A DNA stretch of 64,000 bases from Breviolum minutum Mf 1.05b.01 (GCA_000507305.1 DF239789.1:165419-229418); one strand, 5' to 3'; shown: positions 34,209 to 46,353, counted from the stretch's first letter. Program-made: numbers and translations. Notes: generated by a model from the sequence alone, not told the origin.

Positions 34209-34310
34209 CATAGCACCTATGTCTGGTATATCTACCTACATTTTCCATATTTTACCTTTGAAAAACAACCACCAAATGTAGGTAGATATACCGTTCGTCC
34301 CATGGATTCC
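34209..34310. mobile_element. M2 element (CCGTTCGTCCCATGG variant)
   Basis: CCCATAGCACCTATGTCTGG to ATATACCGTTCGTCCCATGG. Confidence 0.75.
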
Positions 34311-35097
34311 ATATGGGTTCTGTCCTCATGAAGGCTTTGTTGAATCCCCATGATCCGAAGGCATTCCCAAGTTGATCTGCAATCACTTCCATGGCGTTTT
34401 GACAAATGGCGCTCGTAGGCACCAATGGATGAACGGAATGTTAAGTTGATGAACTTGTGATTTCTTTGGGAGTTTCTCCACCAAAAAGCTTCATTTTTTT
34501 GGGGGGGTATAGTTCAATGTGTGTGACCCTTGACATTTAAAAGCACTCATTCTAGTTGGAAAGACTCTGCAAGATGAAAACAAACAATCATGAAAGTATT
34601 CTGCCAACGTGGATTTAAATCCGGATGGGTTGCAAAAAACATGGAACGATGATATGACACTGGCCAGCTGCAGTACTCACCAAATCATTCTCATGAAAGA
34701 ACACTTCAAACTGCAAACCCAAGATGCATCAGCGATGTTTCACATACGCAGCCATAAAACGTCAAAAATGTTTTGTTTACCAAAAACCTGTTTGCATTTC
34801 TCCAGAAAATCTAAAAAAATCATCCATACAAATTATCGAAGAAATCTCCAACAGGACCTACTGAACGGACCCCGACAAAAAACCTGAGTATGTATCTAAC
34901 AACTCAATCGCAACTTACTTAATTAGGGGTCCGTTCAGATTCGGTCCCATTCAATTTTTGATGGAAATTTCTACATTTTGTCAAATTGGATGATTTCCCC
35001 AGGTAGGGGTGAAAATTCCAAAAAATATTTGAGTTGCCACCATCCGGTTTGTCTATGTTCAGTGTTCAGTTGAACTGAATTTTGCAACGGACAATAT

Positions 35098-35213
35098 ATG
35101 GTTGTTTCCGAAAAATAGTGGGGTTTCCCCCCCAAATCATCCCATTTTAATAGGGTTTTCCATTATTTTCACCATCCATTTTGGAGGTTTTCCCCCTATG
35201 TTTGGAAACCCCC
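35098..35213. mobile_element. M5 element
   Basis: GGTTGTTTCCGAAAAATAGT to CTATGTTTGGAAACCCCC. Confidence 0.7.
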
Positions 35214-35324
35214 ATATATTATCCATATTTTATCTTAAAAAAAACAACCACCAAATGTAGGTAAATATACCCGTTTGTCCCATGGATTCCCTGGTGTAAA
35301 AGGAAACAGCCATATATCTCTGGT

Positions 35325-35468
35325 GTTTGTTTTGCAAAAAAGGGCAGAAGCAGCGCGAGCACCCAAGCATGGCTGCCCCGCTGAGGAGCCGTTCGGTTGT
35401 CATCCTTGGTTTTCGGGTCTCCAGAGGTGGTGAAATCTATCTGCGTCTCAATGGACGGTTTAAAAGCA
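35325..35468 (-). CDS. Exon with a membrane segment
   Basis: Minus-strand frame FKPSIETQIDFTTSGDPKTK, then DDNRTAPQRGSHAWVLALLL and PFFAKQ. The end forms a hydrophobic helix (AWVLALLLPFFA), so this is probably part of a membrane protein. Splice sites are not fixed; the plus strand is also open but less protein-like. Confidence 0.4.
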
Positions 35469-36906
35469 TGTCCCGTTGGAAGGTAGGATCAATGGTTAGT
35501 AAATTTGGGACACACAATGATCCACCAAAATTCCATCAACCACTAAATTTATATGTCCCGGTTTAGCATGTTAGTAAATGGGTTATAAGTTATAACCACT
35601 ATTTTTGTTTGGTACCACAATGATGGAGATGGACCAAAATTCCATCACAAAACCACATACGGGACTTTTGGTAGAAGGTCGTGGAATAGTTTGCAACCGT
35701 CAACCGATTACAAAGTTAGATAAACTTGAAAGTACAAGTAGTCTTAAACAAATAGGAACATGTTTTTCTTCAAAAAATGTCATCATGAATCATACGAAAC
35801 TTCTGTAATTCCATAATATTCACCCATTGAATCATCTTCCAAAGAGTATTTCGAAATTGTAATGTCCAAAATATTCAAAATGGTTACCATTCTGCCAACG
35901 CCCAATGTCCATGGGTCCACGTTCTTGCCAAGCATCGTTAAGCTGATGGCGACTTGCGTCTTCTACGGCGTTATCCCATCGGCGATGCTATGGCCCCGAG
36001 GGTCATCAGGTTGTGAAAATTGTGATGGATATGAGGATGGCGAATATATTAACTCCACAAGGATTTGCGGGGGACACATCTAGAATCTGCACTAACAAAC
36101 ATAATCATAATTTTCATAATATGTACATGTGACCCTCTTGCTATTTCCTGACATGGCAGGAAATGAAAGATTCCCTGGTTTTCAGTACTAAGTGCATGTA
36201 AATGTCATCTTCATTCATCCGTTTTCTTTCAGCCATGTTCCTCTTTATTCCGTCTCCTTTTTGTTTGATTCATGTAGTCACTCAAAATTTCCCTGGCATT
36301 TTTTATTGAATTTGTGTTTTGCAACTTCGAATTCTGCAGCCACAAAAGCAGACAACAACAGACTTGGAGGCAGCAACAAACGTTGCCTTTTCAGCCTGAA
36401 TCTCATGGATCCAAACTTCGTCCCTACCATGTTTTCTTTGAGAAATAAAACGAAAAATCAAACACAAACAAAAGGTGCATGAACATTAACGAAAACCCTG
36501 CGATTTTGAGGATTCTGGGGTTCTTGAGCTCCTCATTTAGGATCCGAAAATTCATGTTCAAATCCATGGCGCCAAATCGCTCCCCCAAGGACTCACAGGG
36601 TAGTTGACATCGCAATTGTTGTGCATCTTGCAATTCATCTTCTAGTAAAAATTTGGCGCAACACAACAACAACAGCAGCATGCAGAACCAATATTTGGCG
36701 AAAAAAAAACAACCGCGTCAAGTTTCAAGTCCATCAGCTCTGTGTTTTTTGTTTCCGGTTTCTGGAAAGCGATGGGTTTTCTTGGGAAACCCAAGAAAAA
36801 CCCCTTCAGATTCTGACCACGGCAGCCTCTCACCGATTTCAGTCAGCCTCTCAAATGCAGAGCTGTTGAAAAATGCGACCGTCCAAAATGAAGGTCTGGT
36901 GAATTA

Positions 36907-36975
36907 CTAGTTGGTGGTTGAACCAACCCATTTGAAAAATATGCTCGTCAAATTGGATCGTTCCCCCATTTAATG
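36907..36975. mobile_element. M1 element, right half lost
   Basis: ACTAGTTGGTGGTTGAACC and ATGCTCGTCAAATTGGATCG; ends in unrelated sequence. Confidence 0.7.
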
Positions 36976-37025
36976 TTTAAAAGGAGAAAACATGGATTTC
37001 ACAGGTTTTCAATTCCCAATCCCAT

Positions 37026-37113
37026 TGGATCCATGGGATTGATATATTTACCCACATGAATCGCGGATTTTTTAGGGTAAAAATGTAGGTTAATAATATA
37101 TCATACACGGATG
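37026..37113. mobile_element. M2 element
   Basis: GGATCCATGGGATTGATATA to AATATATCATACACGGATGC. Confidence 0.65.
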
Positions 37114-37490
37114 CTGTATCTTCACTAAGCCCCACATTTTTGCCATCCCATTTAACTCAAGCAAAACATCAAACATTAATTTCCAGCCTCTGAAAGTTCT
37201 TCCTCGATACACAAAGCCTTGAGAATTTGCGTGGCAAACGATGCTTGTGGGGAGTTCTGATATGAAATGACCCGATACTGAAGGACAACATGTGGTGATT
37301 GATACTGTTTTTGGAGTAGACAAAGTGAATCAAAACGATTGATGTACTGATATATACTTGCTGATATTGATATACTGGTATAGTACAGATTTGTGTAGAT
37401 TGACATTTCTGTTACAGATACAGGTCTTTCAACAAAAAGACATGCAACATCATGACGTTGAAGAACCCTTCCCCTTCACCGAAAATCAAC

Positions 37491-37593
37491 TACTTGGTGG
37501 TTGAACCAACCCAGTTGAAAAATATGCTCGTCAAATTGGATCATTTCCCCAAATAGGGGTGAACATGAAAAATATTTGAGTTGCCACCACCCA
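37491..37593. mobile_element. M1 element with ATCA duplication
   Basis: TACTTGGTGGTTGAACC to GAGTTGCCACCACCCA; ATCAA on both sides. Confidence 0.85.
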
Positions 37594-38048
37594 ATCAAAA
37601 TCTGACGCCAAACAACTTCGTAGACTTTTTGTGCATCTTTGCCTCAAGGCAGGCCGGTGGTGTCGTGGGTGATGATTGACTTTTTTTCGTCCATTGAAGG
37701 TGAGGGAGATGGAGATTCATGTGAATGGGATCTATGCACGCACACCCTGACAATATACTAACAACTATTTCCTTGAAAATTGAGATTTGGTTGGTTGGTT
37801 CAGATGATTTTTCATTTTCCTTCTTATAATGGTCCCTTTTGTGGGGGACCGTCGTTTATTTTTTTCGCGGGGTGGGGGTGGAATTTGGTAAATTTGTTGC
37901 CACAAAAGATGCTTCCGAAAAAACCAACAACTCCAAAAAAACTTCCATAATCATAAGATTCTGAGTGGCCTACCCCTCCCAATGCCAACCCCCCAGGAAA
38001 TAAGGCCTTATCAAGGGATCATTAAGGGTATATAGGTAAATAAAAAAC

Positions 38049-38078
38049 TTGGTGGTGGTGGTGGTGGTGGTGGTGTTT
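38049..38078. repeat. GGT microsatellite
   Basis: (GGT)n run. Confidence 0.85.
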
Positions 38079-38320
38079 TTTTCCCTTTTACTTCAGTGCT
38101 TTTTTCTGGATCCCCTCCAAACAAATGAAACATACAATTTCCTATTGAACAATTCGTATTTTCCATCTTGCATGTTTGCTCAAACAAAAATCCTGTAAAC
38201 CAGTACCTCCCCCCCCCACCAACACACACACTACNCCAAAAAAAACGACACCCAACATTGTCCAAGTTATATCTCTAACTGCTGGTGCAGGATTTCGTCC
38301 ATCAACCGTATCCCTCCGTT

Positions 38321-38450
38321 AAAAAAGATCCAACACATCTTGAGTTTCCGGACGCACGGCCTCATCCTCATCTCCTAAAAAAATGGCCACCAAAGAAGCT
38401 GGAGCGCCTTTCCATTCGGAAGTTGGACGCTGAAACGCTGGGATGTTTTT
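38321..38450 (-). CDS. Possible exon, unrecognised protein
   Basis: Reads FQRPTSEWKGAPASLVAIFL, then GDEDEAVRPETQDVLDLF before TAA. A plus-strand frame over the same bases is open too. Minus preferred from composition. Confidence 0.35.
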
Positions 38451-38471
38451 TTGGTCGGAAAAGGTGGTGAC

Positions 38472-38568
38472 TTAGGTGATAGTTAAACCAACCCATCTGA
38501 AAAATATATAGTCTGTATAGTCAAATTGGATCATATCCCCAAGGTTTTGGGTTGAAAATTTGAAAAAC
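38472..38568. mobile_element. M1 element, degenerate
   Basis: CTTAGGTGATAGTTAAACC, GTCAAATTGGATCATATCCC; right end lost. Confidence 0.6.
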
Positions 38569-39038
38569 AAAGTGAACACGCACCAACCAAGTGACATTTA
38601 TTTCACCCAGATTTGTTCTCCGAATGTCCCGGAAAAACTGGACCTATACATTGCCCCCCGAAGAGAGGGGGACCCTTGTGGCCATGAATCCCATCAAAGG
38701 TTGAAGCAAGTCATCCGGAACCTCCTACAAAAAATTGGGACAATTACACTCCTGTAAACTGACAAATCGCCATGGAACATCCAGCATTTTGATGGTTTTT
38801 ACCAGGATTTTCGATGGTGATTTTCATGGGCGAGCTGTGTTAGTTTCAGGGAGGGTAAGGAATGGTGGCTCATGAGTTGATAATTGAGTCCACAAAGAAT
38901 TCTGGGCAAACATGTTGCTAGATGGTAACCACCCCCGCCATTCCACCTTTCCCGGTTTGATATTTTTTGGGGGTGGGGAAAAATGAGGCAGTGAGGCAAT
39001 CGAACGTGTCGTTGTGCTTTTTTTGGGTGTATCAATTT

Positions 39039-39143
39039 CTGGTTGGTGGTTGAACCAACTCATTTGAAAAATATGCTCGTCAAAATGGGAATCTTTCCCC
39101 AAGTAGGGGAGAAACTAAACAAATATTTGAAACCACCACCTAG
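39039..39143. mobile_element. M1 element with ATTT duplication
   Basis: CTGGTTGGTGGTTGAACC to GAAACCACCACCTAG; ATTT on both sides. Confidence 0.85.
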
Positions 39144-39227
39144 ATTTTTAACTCTAGAATAAGTTGAATAAGTTGTTGAACTAAATACAACAACAAGAGA
39201 CTTTCAACAGTCTAAGAAAACCAATTC

Positions 39228-39321
39228 TCATAGCATCCATGTATGCTATATTTGCTTACATGAATGGTTAATTTTTATGGTGAATGTAGCTAAACATACC
39301 ATTCCCATGGATCCCATGGGA
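39228..39321. mobile_element. M2 element
   Basis: CTCATAGCATCCATGTATGC to CATTCCCATGGATCCCATGG. Confidence 0.75.
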
Positions 39322-39689
39322 TTGACATCAACAGAACTCGTGAAAATCCAGATTCTGGGAATCTACCTGGCGAACCACGCGGCCAAAAAATCCACTTGAA
39401 CAGTGTCCAAACCATGAATCAAACGTGCAAAACAACAACATCCGAATGATGACAACGCAGGAAGGCCAAATGGACGACAATAATTCAACAATTGATTGAA
39501 TATGTGACTTCAGAAAACGTGGGGAAATTCCCGGTTACAGAAGCTACCTTTTATTCTCAAAAAATGTAAGGAAGTCATTTCAGTTACCTTTGGTTTCCCT
39601 TAATAAAGGCTTATTAAGCCCTTTTTTCTGGCAGAGGGTATGTACGAAGGGAGGAAGGTTGATCAAACACCTCTCAAACCAAATTGTGT

Positions 39690-39765
39690 TTTCCCCCCCC
39701 ACAACCGGGCGCACTCAATTTCTCCAGAGCAGCCAAGGCCTGAGGTGGTGCCCCCGGTGGCAAAA
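39690..39765 (-). CDS. Possible small exon
   Basis: After GTCTGCAG| the frame reads FLPPGAPPQALAALEKLSAP, a proline-rich start then a short helix. Followed by a poly-G run. Family unknown. Confidence 0.3.
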
Positions 39766-39837
39766 AACTGCAGACAAAACAGGAAGTTTAACAGGTGGAT
39801 CTGCCCACCTGCAAAGTGGGTACCTACAAGAAGAGGT

Positions 39838-39985
39838 GGGACCCCCTAGTTATTTCAGGTAGTTAGAACCTCAGCAAACCCTATTTAACCATGGTTGTAC
39901 ATGGGTATACCTAGGGATAAATCCACTTATAGTAGTTAGGGGGCCCCTTCTTGCACCAGTTACAAGATAGGGGCCCATAACTCGA
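39838..39985. repeat. Dispersed repeat shared with 62502-62632
   Basis: Both contain GTTATTTCAGGTAG, CAGCAAACCCTAT, AACCATGGTTGTA and AGGGATAAATCCACTTATAG. Confidence 0.75.
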
Positions 39986-41008
39986 TATAGGGGTGTAAAA
40001 ACCCATTTCTTAGGGGCTATTGTAAATAACTCCATTTACAACGACAGTAGTAGGGGCTCACTTTGTGTTGCTGCTTGGTGGCTTTCTTCCCTGCCCGTTA
40101 AATTGACAAATGAAAAAATATGCACGTCCTGGACATTGGGAATCATCTCCCCGAGGAGATAATGTTGGAAAAACTACCTTACCACCTAAGTGGTGGATGT
40201 TGTTGGTTGGTTGATTGGACTGCACCAATCAATTTTGGTCTGCCTATAGATTTCCATTTCTTCCGCCCCCAACAAAGAAATATCACACCATCTCAACTGA
40301 AAAAGGTCATCAAAATTTACTAATACCTTGATTATATCCCATAATATGAGATACACATTGTAGAATCCCTGCTTCAACCCATTTGAAAAACATTAGTCAA
40401 ATTGGATCATTTCCCCAGGTAAAGGTTAAACAAATATTAATGTGAAACCAGCACCTCGATCCAAATAGTACTAGTTGAATTTTAAAAACACATCCTCAAC
40501 CCCTGAACCCGCCACAGCACAGCACATCGCCGCCGTTGTGTTTCTTTTTTTCAGTGTTTTCCAACTTGGCTCAGGTGAAGGGATAGCCACTCTCACGCAG
40601 TGGCGCTGCTTCATCATCGCCTGTTGTTTTTCATGGAGGTTCGATGGTTCGTTGATTTTTGGGGAAACAATGGGTATGTTGTTTATTCAACTATAGTACC
40701 ATTCGGATAATATAAAGGTGTATATTAGATATATGTATACATATCAATGGACATCAGTCAGAGTATTAGTATAATCTTGATATATCTTGCCTTTTTTGAG
40801 ATACTAAGGAATATATTGACTAAGCACAAAAGATTTTATGATAATTTACTGCAGAGTTCATAATCATACACTAACGACTATATACAATAGCCCACATAGT
40901 AGGAACTGCCAAAACAACCCCCCCCACCCAAAGAAAAAACAGGATTTCCAATCATAAGATCGGGTCCAGCGGTTTGTGGGTCTTTGTGGCACATCTATAT
41001 CAACTACC

Positions 41009-41142
41009 TGGCACCCTAAACAACCATGTTTTAATTTTAATGGATGGAAATGGTGAAACACCTATTTTTCATTAGTCATGATTTGGTTCATCATCCAATT
41101 GAAACATCCATTTTATTTTGTGGAGGGGTTTAGGGTACCAAG
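41009..41142. mobile_element. M6 element
   Basis: CCTGGCACCCTAAACAACC to GGGTTTAGGGTACCAAG. Confidence 0.75.
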
Positions 41143-41812
41143 TACATGTTAGTCGTTTCACCTGAAACTATATGTTCTTCAAATCTGGACGAATCTTGCC
41201 CTTGGTCGAGTCACATAATTTTTCAAAAAAAAAGGGGCAGAAACTGCACAGGAATCAGTGGGGAATATGTACATAATATAAAAAATATATTATATAGAGA
41301 TATGTATACTCTGAAACCTAAATACATCTATAAACTACATAACACACACAAAACATGGTCAAACGGTCAAATCTTGACACCAACCAATTTTCAACTTCGC
41401 CTTTGATGCAGGGATGGAAAAATCAACAAAACCTTTTCAAATGACTTCCCAAATGACTTCCCAAGGTTTCGTTGATAGGAACCGACTGGATTTTGAATAA
41501 AACAACACACACACACATCATCACACATCCTTGTAAATGAGTAAATGAATACACTATTAATGGTTCAGAAATCCTAACACCGCTGAGTTGGTAGTTTGTC
41601 CATGTCTATCCCACCACTATAAAAACCCTTTTTGGATATCTCCCAAAATCGATTCTCAAACTTACCTACCTGGTGATCCAAAGTGACCTTTCACTTAATC
41701 ATTGAAAAGGTCACTTTTTTCACCATCCCAAAACGGTCACAACCTCGCAGAATTGCCAGGTATGTGTGCGTTAATGTTGAATATAAACCATGGATTTTGG
41801 AGATTTCCTTAG

Positions 41813-41917
41813 CTAGGTGGTGGTTGAACCAACCCATCTGAAAAATATGCTCGTCAAATTGGATCATTTTCCCACAGATCGGGATGAACATAAAAAATCT
41901 TTGAAACCACCAACCAG
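41813..41917. mobile_element. M1 element
   Basis: CTAGGTGGTGGTTGAACC to GAAACCACCAACCAG. Confidence 0.85.
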
Positions 41918-42024
41918 TTTGGGGTGTAAAAACCATGGTAAAGCACTACCCAAACCGCACCTGGCTCAAGCTCCACGGGCTCCACATCGCCAACGTCATC
42001 TGGTTGAACTGTCGCCTCACCAGA
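41918..42024 (-). CDS. Acidic exon next to an M1 element
   Basis: After TCTCCAG| the frame reads SGEATVQPDDVGDVEPVELE, then PGAVWVVLYHGFYTPN, ending exactly at the border of an M1 copy (41813-41917). If the M1 copy lies in the following intron, it is another element sitting at an exon border; direct joining across it meets a stop, so it is not shown to be an introner. Confidence 0.4.
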
Positions 42025-42142
42025 CTGGAGAGGCCTTGGTGAACAGAAATTCGACTGGACCGAAAAAAGGCACAGTTTTTGAGAGAATTTTTGAAACCTA
42101 TATATGTATAGATATTTTTTATTTTTTGTGTACATTCAATTC

Positions 42143-42215
42143 AAAGTTTGTTTGTTTGTTTGTTTGTATGTTTGTTTGATTGGTTGGTTTTTGTTTGTTT
42201 GTTTGCTTGTTTGGC
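42143..42215. repeat. GTTT microsatellite
   Basis: (GTTT)n with GTAT, GGTT and GCTT variants. Confidence 0.8.
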
Positions 42216-42369
42216 TTGTTGTGTTTGATCTGGTCGCCATCTTCCATGAATTTCCAAAAGCTTAAAAGCACAAGGGGGATCCGTCGGATCGTGAGACGAA
42301 AAAGGTTGAAGGTGAGTAAAGGCGACCGATCGGTATTTTGGGCTATCCCAGTTAGTCAGTGGTTAGCTA

Positions 42370-42516
42370 CTTGGTGGCTCAAATGGTAGTTACTAACTCG
42401 TTGGTAAGTTGGGTGATTTCACCCTATTTAGGGGACGAATTTCAACCAACTTACAGGGGTTAATTATAGTTATAACCCAACTTATAATTAGTTACTAACT
42501 ACCATGAGCCACCAAG
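42370..42516. mobile_element. M7-like palindromic element with TA duplication
   Basis: CTTGGTGGCTCAAATGGTAG to CTACCATGAGCCACCAAG between TA and TA; about 30-bp inverted ends, centre different from M7. Confidence 0.8.
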
Positions 42517-42600
42517 TAAGGGAGTAGCTTCCGCCATTGACAACTAGATCAACCCCAAAAAATGGGACTTACGATCACCATGGTTATTAATCACCAAAAG

Positions 42601-42726
42601 TTTCAGGTACCAAAAATGGAGGAATCCTGAATCTGATAGCCGGCTGTTTTGGGGGTGGGGTTTCCCTTAAGCCGTATCCATTCAGCATACATAGGTGTTT
42701 CGTACCTCCATTTTAGGTACCTGAAA
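42601..42726. mobile_element. Palindromic element, single copy here
   Basis: TTTCAGGTACCAAAAATGGA pairs with CTCCATTTTAGGTACCTGAA. Confidence 0.65.
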
Positions 42727-43662
42727 TGTTTGATGATACTTAGTAGATCTTAGCATGCTCCTTAGCAGTAGCTCTACATCCAGACGGGTGAGATGTCACT
42801 TTTCTCGTCGAGATAGAAACTGTTTTTTGTTTAGCGATCGAAGGTTAGTTACAGTGCTACTGGGGTGAATCATACATTTGCCTTGGTATGAAACCACCAA
42901 AACAAGGCAGGAATGTGAATCAAGATGTTTGTTGAGGGAGAAAAAACATCACAACCAAACAACTACTGTATCCACTCCCTAAAAGAACTAAAGGATTTTG
43001 TAGTCTTCCAACCATCAACTTTCAGGCGCTTTTGGCTCTTAGTTTCAAGCAGGAAAAAACACTTGGAGGCTGGAATCCTTATCATGAATGGGATCCTGTA
43101 CCGTTTCGCTGGATTCAGGCTTTCCTATTTAATATGACAAGGACCCCACTGATCCCAAGTTGGTTGAATGGCTGGGGTAATGTCAACCAAACCATTTTCT
43201 AAGTGGAAGAGCCTATGAATTGAGGGGAACTCTAATAATCACTGAAGCACTTGGCAGTGGCATGAGCATCGAATGGCTTTACGGGGGGGACAAGGATTCA
43301 GGTTTAGATTCCTCCACGACTCCACATTGACAGTCAAATCGTCACCAACGAAAAAGTGGTCCAACAATTGAACAAAATTGTCAATGGTCCACAAAACCAT
43401 GCGAGTACAATCCTTTTTGCAAGGCAACCTCCCCCCAATTTTGTGATTGCTTGCCCAAAAAATGGAGAGTTGCAGAACCTTTCCATGAATTTTTGTTGAA
43501 ACAATTTTCCCAAAATCTTTCCCAAAAATTGACTGAGATTTGATGCCCTAAGGATCATTGGACCCTCAAAACTGGCTATTTTGAGGACCGTAACCCTGCT
43601 CTGCAGGTTCTTTCACCCTTCCATTGGAGGGTCCAAGATCCTTAGGCTGAGACACATCCAAC

Positions 43663-43776
43663 CAACGAATCCCTTCGACCCTCGCTGCCGTCGGGCGGCT
43701 CCACATCGCTTTCTGCAGCTTCACCGGTGAACTGCCAGGACTTGGAACGGAGCAGCTGTTCCCATTCCGACAGCTC
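43663..43776 (-). CDS. Internal exon, coiled-coil-like and acidic
   Basis: A 114-nt symmetric (phase 0-0) exon between TTTCTTTCCAG| and TCGTTG|GTTGGA. It encodes ELSEWEQLLRSKSWQFTGEA, then AESDVEPPDGSEGRRDSL. The acceptor has a good pyrimidine tract, and third positions are GC-rich. Product unknown. Confidence 0.55.
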
Positions 43777-43835
43777 CTGGAAAGAAACGGCGGGAAGCTG
43801 GAAACGGAGGATTGTAATTCATGGGGGTGACTATA

Positions 43836-43958
43836 TCCCGTACCATCCAGGTATGGTATATATAAAATATATACTATACATATACATGCATACCTACATG
43901 AACGGTTCATTTTATAATACATGTAAGGAAATATACCAGCCCCATGGATGCTATGGGT
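43836..43958. mobile_element. M2 element expanded by AT repeats
   Basis: CCATCCAGGTATGGTATATA to ACCAGCCCCATGGATGCTAT and GGG. Confidence 0.65.
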
Positions 43959-44568
43959 ATGATACCAACCCCAACAATGCAGTGTTGCTCATGGGAAATC
44001 ACTGCAAAAACTATCACATGTTTTAGCATCAAGATTGAATTCCCTCCAAAAAAAATGGTTCCATAAAATTCGCCCCCTACAATACCACCCCTAGATTCAA
44101 ATGGCAAAGAATCACAATACAATGCCGCAAAGAATTGGAGTGGTCTTTTCTGTTGCATCAATCATTTTCAGGGGCTTTTGGCTGCTAGTTTTAGGGAGGG
44201 TCATAAAAAGTGATCATTCATGATGGGTTTTCAGAAAGTACACACTTAAACAAACTGTCATGTACTTGGCCGGAACCGAGTTTTCGATCGAACCGTTGGT
44301 GATTTTCATGTTGTGCCCCTGATTTTCTCACTCCCATATGCACCTTATATAGTGGATATGGATATGCGGATATTTATTGGGTCCCAATCCCCTTTTACAG
44401 GGCTGCAACAGGGGGGTTGAACGGCTAGCAGCAAGGGTAGCACAATTTTCTCTATTATTCAAGAAATATCCGGGTTACCATCATGACTCTCAGGATTGGA
44501 ATTCTGAGAAGGTTGGACAACAAAAAAATAACACCATTGGGTTAACTTCCCTCATTCCCAGGATGATA

Positions 44569-44681
44569 CTGTTGATGGTTAAGAAATCCAGCTGACCAGT
44601 TGAGGTTGGTAGTTTATCCCATTCTTTACAGGGTTTTAGCACCATACCAGGTCCTGATCGCCGGATTTCAGCCATCAACAG
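44569..44681. mobile_element. M8 element with TA duplication
   Basis: CTGTTGATGGTTAAGAAATC to GGATTTCAGCCATCAACAG between TA and TA. Confidence 0.85.
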
Positions 44682-44929
44682 TATTGAAACAACTGGAGTT
44701 CAAAATATTCAAATCATGTGCCAGTTCAAAGGATGCAATACAATGGGGTTTCTTCACCCTTCCGAACCCAAACAAATCCGGCCACTTGATCCAATTGTGG
44801 CTAACCAACCAACGTCCCCAATGGTTAATAAGCCCCTTCTAGAATAAGGCCTTATTTCCAAGGGGTTGGGGTATGTAAGGGGGAAATTTGGTTGATTAGG
44901 GCCATAACAGTATATCTTTGGAAAAACTC

Positions 44930-45025
44930 CTCCAATGTTCTGAGTCGCACCCTCAAACTCCATCGTTGTTTCAACCATTCACGTGCAGGGTACAACGTCA
45001 AAGTTTGTGCTGCAGTGTCCGCCAT
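44930..45025 (-). CDS. Probable first exon
   Basis: An ATG at 45025 opens MADTAAQTLTLYPAREWLKQ, then RWSLRVRLRTLEEFFQ, a basic amphipathic helix. The context upstream of the ATG is GC-rich. The exon probably ends near CCAAAG; a donor was not fixed. It starts about 310 bases downstream of the stop of the 45.3-45.8 kb gene on the same strand, which fits a tandem gene array. Confidence 0.45.
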
Positions 45026-45335
45026 TAACGAGGCACCCTCGCCGGGTCCTCAGTCCCACGAGCTTAATGGAATGAAATGGAAATGGACATGGACGAGATG
45101 GAAATGGAAATGGACATGAATGAAATGAAACGTTTATTTTTGATTATGATTGTGATGACTGATGAGGGGTGAGTCAAATGTGAATGATTGCAAATGAAAA
45201 CTGATCTGGTGATTGCATGCTTGCATTATTAATGATCGTATACTATTATTGTACTGTACTCAAATGCTTCAATATGGCAGATATGGATCACTAATTTAAT
45301 ACAATGCGTGGAGTGTTCCGGTGAAACACCCTTAA

Positions 45336-45469
45336 CTAAAATTCATCTGTTTTAATGACTAAAACTCTCTCCCAACCAACTCCAAAAAAAAGGCGTCTTT
45401 CATTCAAGAATCGCCCAGACCAGACCGGTGAGTTTCGTGCCATATCACCATCATAGCAATAGACTGAAC
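45336..45469 (-). CDS. Last exon of the introner-bearing gene
   Basis: Begins at AACTAG|GTTCAGTC and encodes SVYCYDGDMARNSPVWSGRF, then LNERRLFFGVGWERVLVIKT and DEF before a TAG stop. 134 nt = 2 nt plus 44 codons including the stop, matching the one base left over upstream. It is strongly protein-like and looks like the C-terminus of a soluble protein. The intron before it is exactly one M1 element plus one copy of GTTC. Confidence 0.55.
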
Positions 45470-45578
45470 CTAGTTGGTGGTTTCCAACCCATTTGAAAAA
45501 TATGCTCGTCAAAATGGGTTCATCTTCCCCAATTTTCGGGGTGAAACTTCCAAAAATGTTTGAGTTGCCACCACCTAG
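45470..45578 (-). mobile_element. M1 element acting as an introner
   Basis: CTAGTTGGTGGTTTCCAACC to GAGTTGCCACCACCTAG. Direct repeats GAAC (plus strand) flank it. Read on the minus strand, the intron spans 45582 to 45470: one copy of GTTC plus the element, with donor AAGAAG|GTTC and acceptor AACTAG|GTTC. Confidence 0.8.
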
Positions 45579-45582
45579 GAAC

Positions 45583-45821
45583 CTTCTTTGGTCAACAACA
45601 AACGACAACTCTGCCAGTGGCGTAAGATTCCTTGCGGTCGCTCCACCATGGAATCCTTCAGCGTCAGCGCTGACCTTGGCAACTCCAAAGGCTCCCAGCT
45701 GGGCAAGCTCGGCAGCGGCGTCTGCTCCGCCGTGTGACGGTAGGGATTGGCCTCGTTGGCGGTCCGCGCCAAGGTGTTGTAGCAGGTGGCGGTACAGCAC
45801 GCCACGTCCGACAGGACCCTG
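45583..45821 (-). CDS. Penultimate exon of the introner-bearing gene
   Basis: Starts after GGTGCAG| and encodes RVLSDVACCTATCYNTLART, then ANEANPYRHTAEQTPLPSLP, SWEPLELPRSALTLKDSMVE and RPQGILRHWQSCRLLLTKE plus one base. The donor is AAAGAAG|GTTC. Two minus frames are open here; this one has the higher GC at third positions and is the one that joins in frame to the last exon when the M1 element is removed. In the other frame the element is read through without a stop, so a transcript is needed to settle it. Product unknown. Confidence 0.5.
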
Positions 45822-46353
45822 CTGCACCGTTCGGGTGGAAAAAACGGGTGGTGAAATTTTTTGGGACGAAGCCACCTGAATCCTATATGTAAAAAACTCG
45901 ATTTTGATTGTTTTTTTGGCGAACAATATCCAACGTTGGTCCTGTTTTCCGAGGAAAGAAAAAGAAAGGCCAAGGACGTTACTATGAGTGTCATTTCAGC
46001 CATAGTATGATGTTTCTTCTAAAAAAAAAGATCATATTTATATATGTTAATTGAAAATTGGTATTGTGTGTGTGTGTGCCTGCTTTCGTGTGCGCCTTCT
46101 TATTGCAGAAAGGTGTCAAAAAAGGCACCTTTTTGCATCTCGTACTGAATCCTTATCCAGTAGTCTTAGTAGCCCTATGATACCTTTATCATTGTTGTTT
46201 GTCTTTTGGAGAACATCACTTTGGCTGTGCAAATTTGAAGCACCCCCCAAGAATCTAAAACCCAACATGTTTTTCAAGATTGCACCACATTCTTCGCGCT
46301 AGTGAAGTTCTGACAGCTAGCTTCACGATGTGAACATTAAAAACCACCCGCAC

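Noticed and set aside
35862-36065. Plus-strand frame with a hydrophobic run (IVKLMATCVFYGVIPSAMLW)
   Set aside because: Could be a membrane exon, but a minus frame over the same bases (WDNAVEDASRHQLNDAW) is equally plausible and follows an acceptor-like CCATAG; left uncalled.
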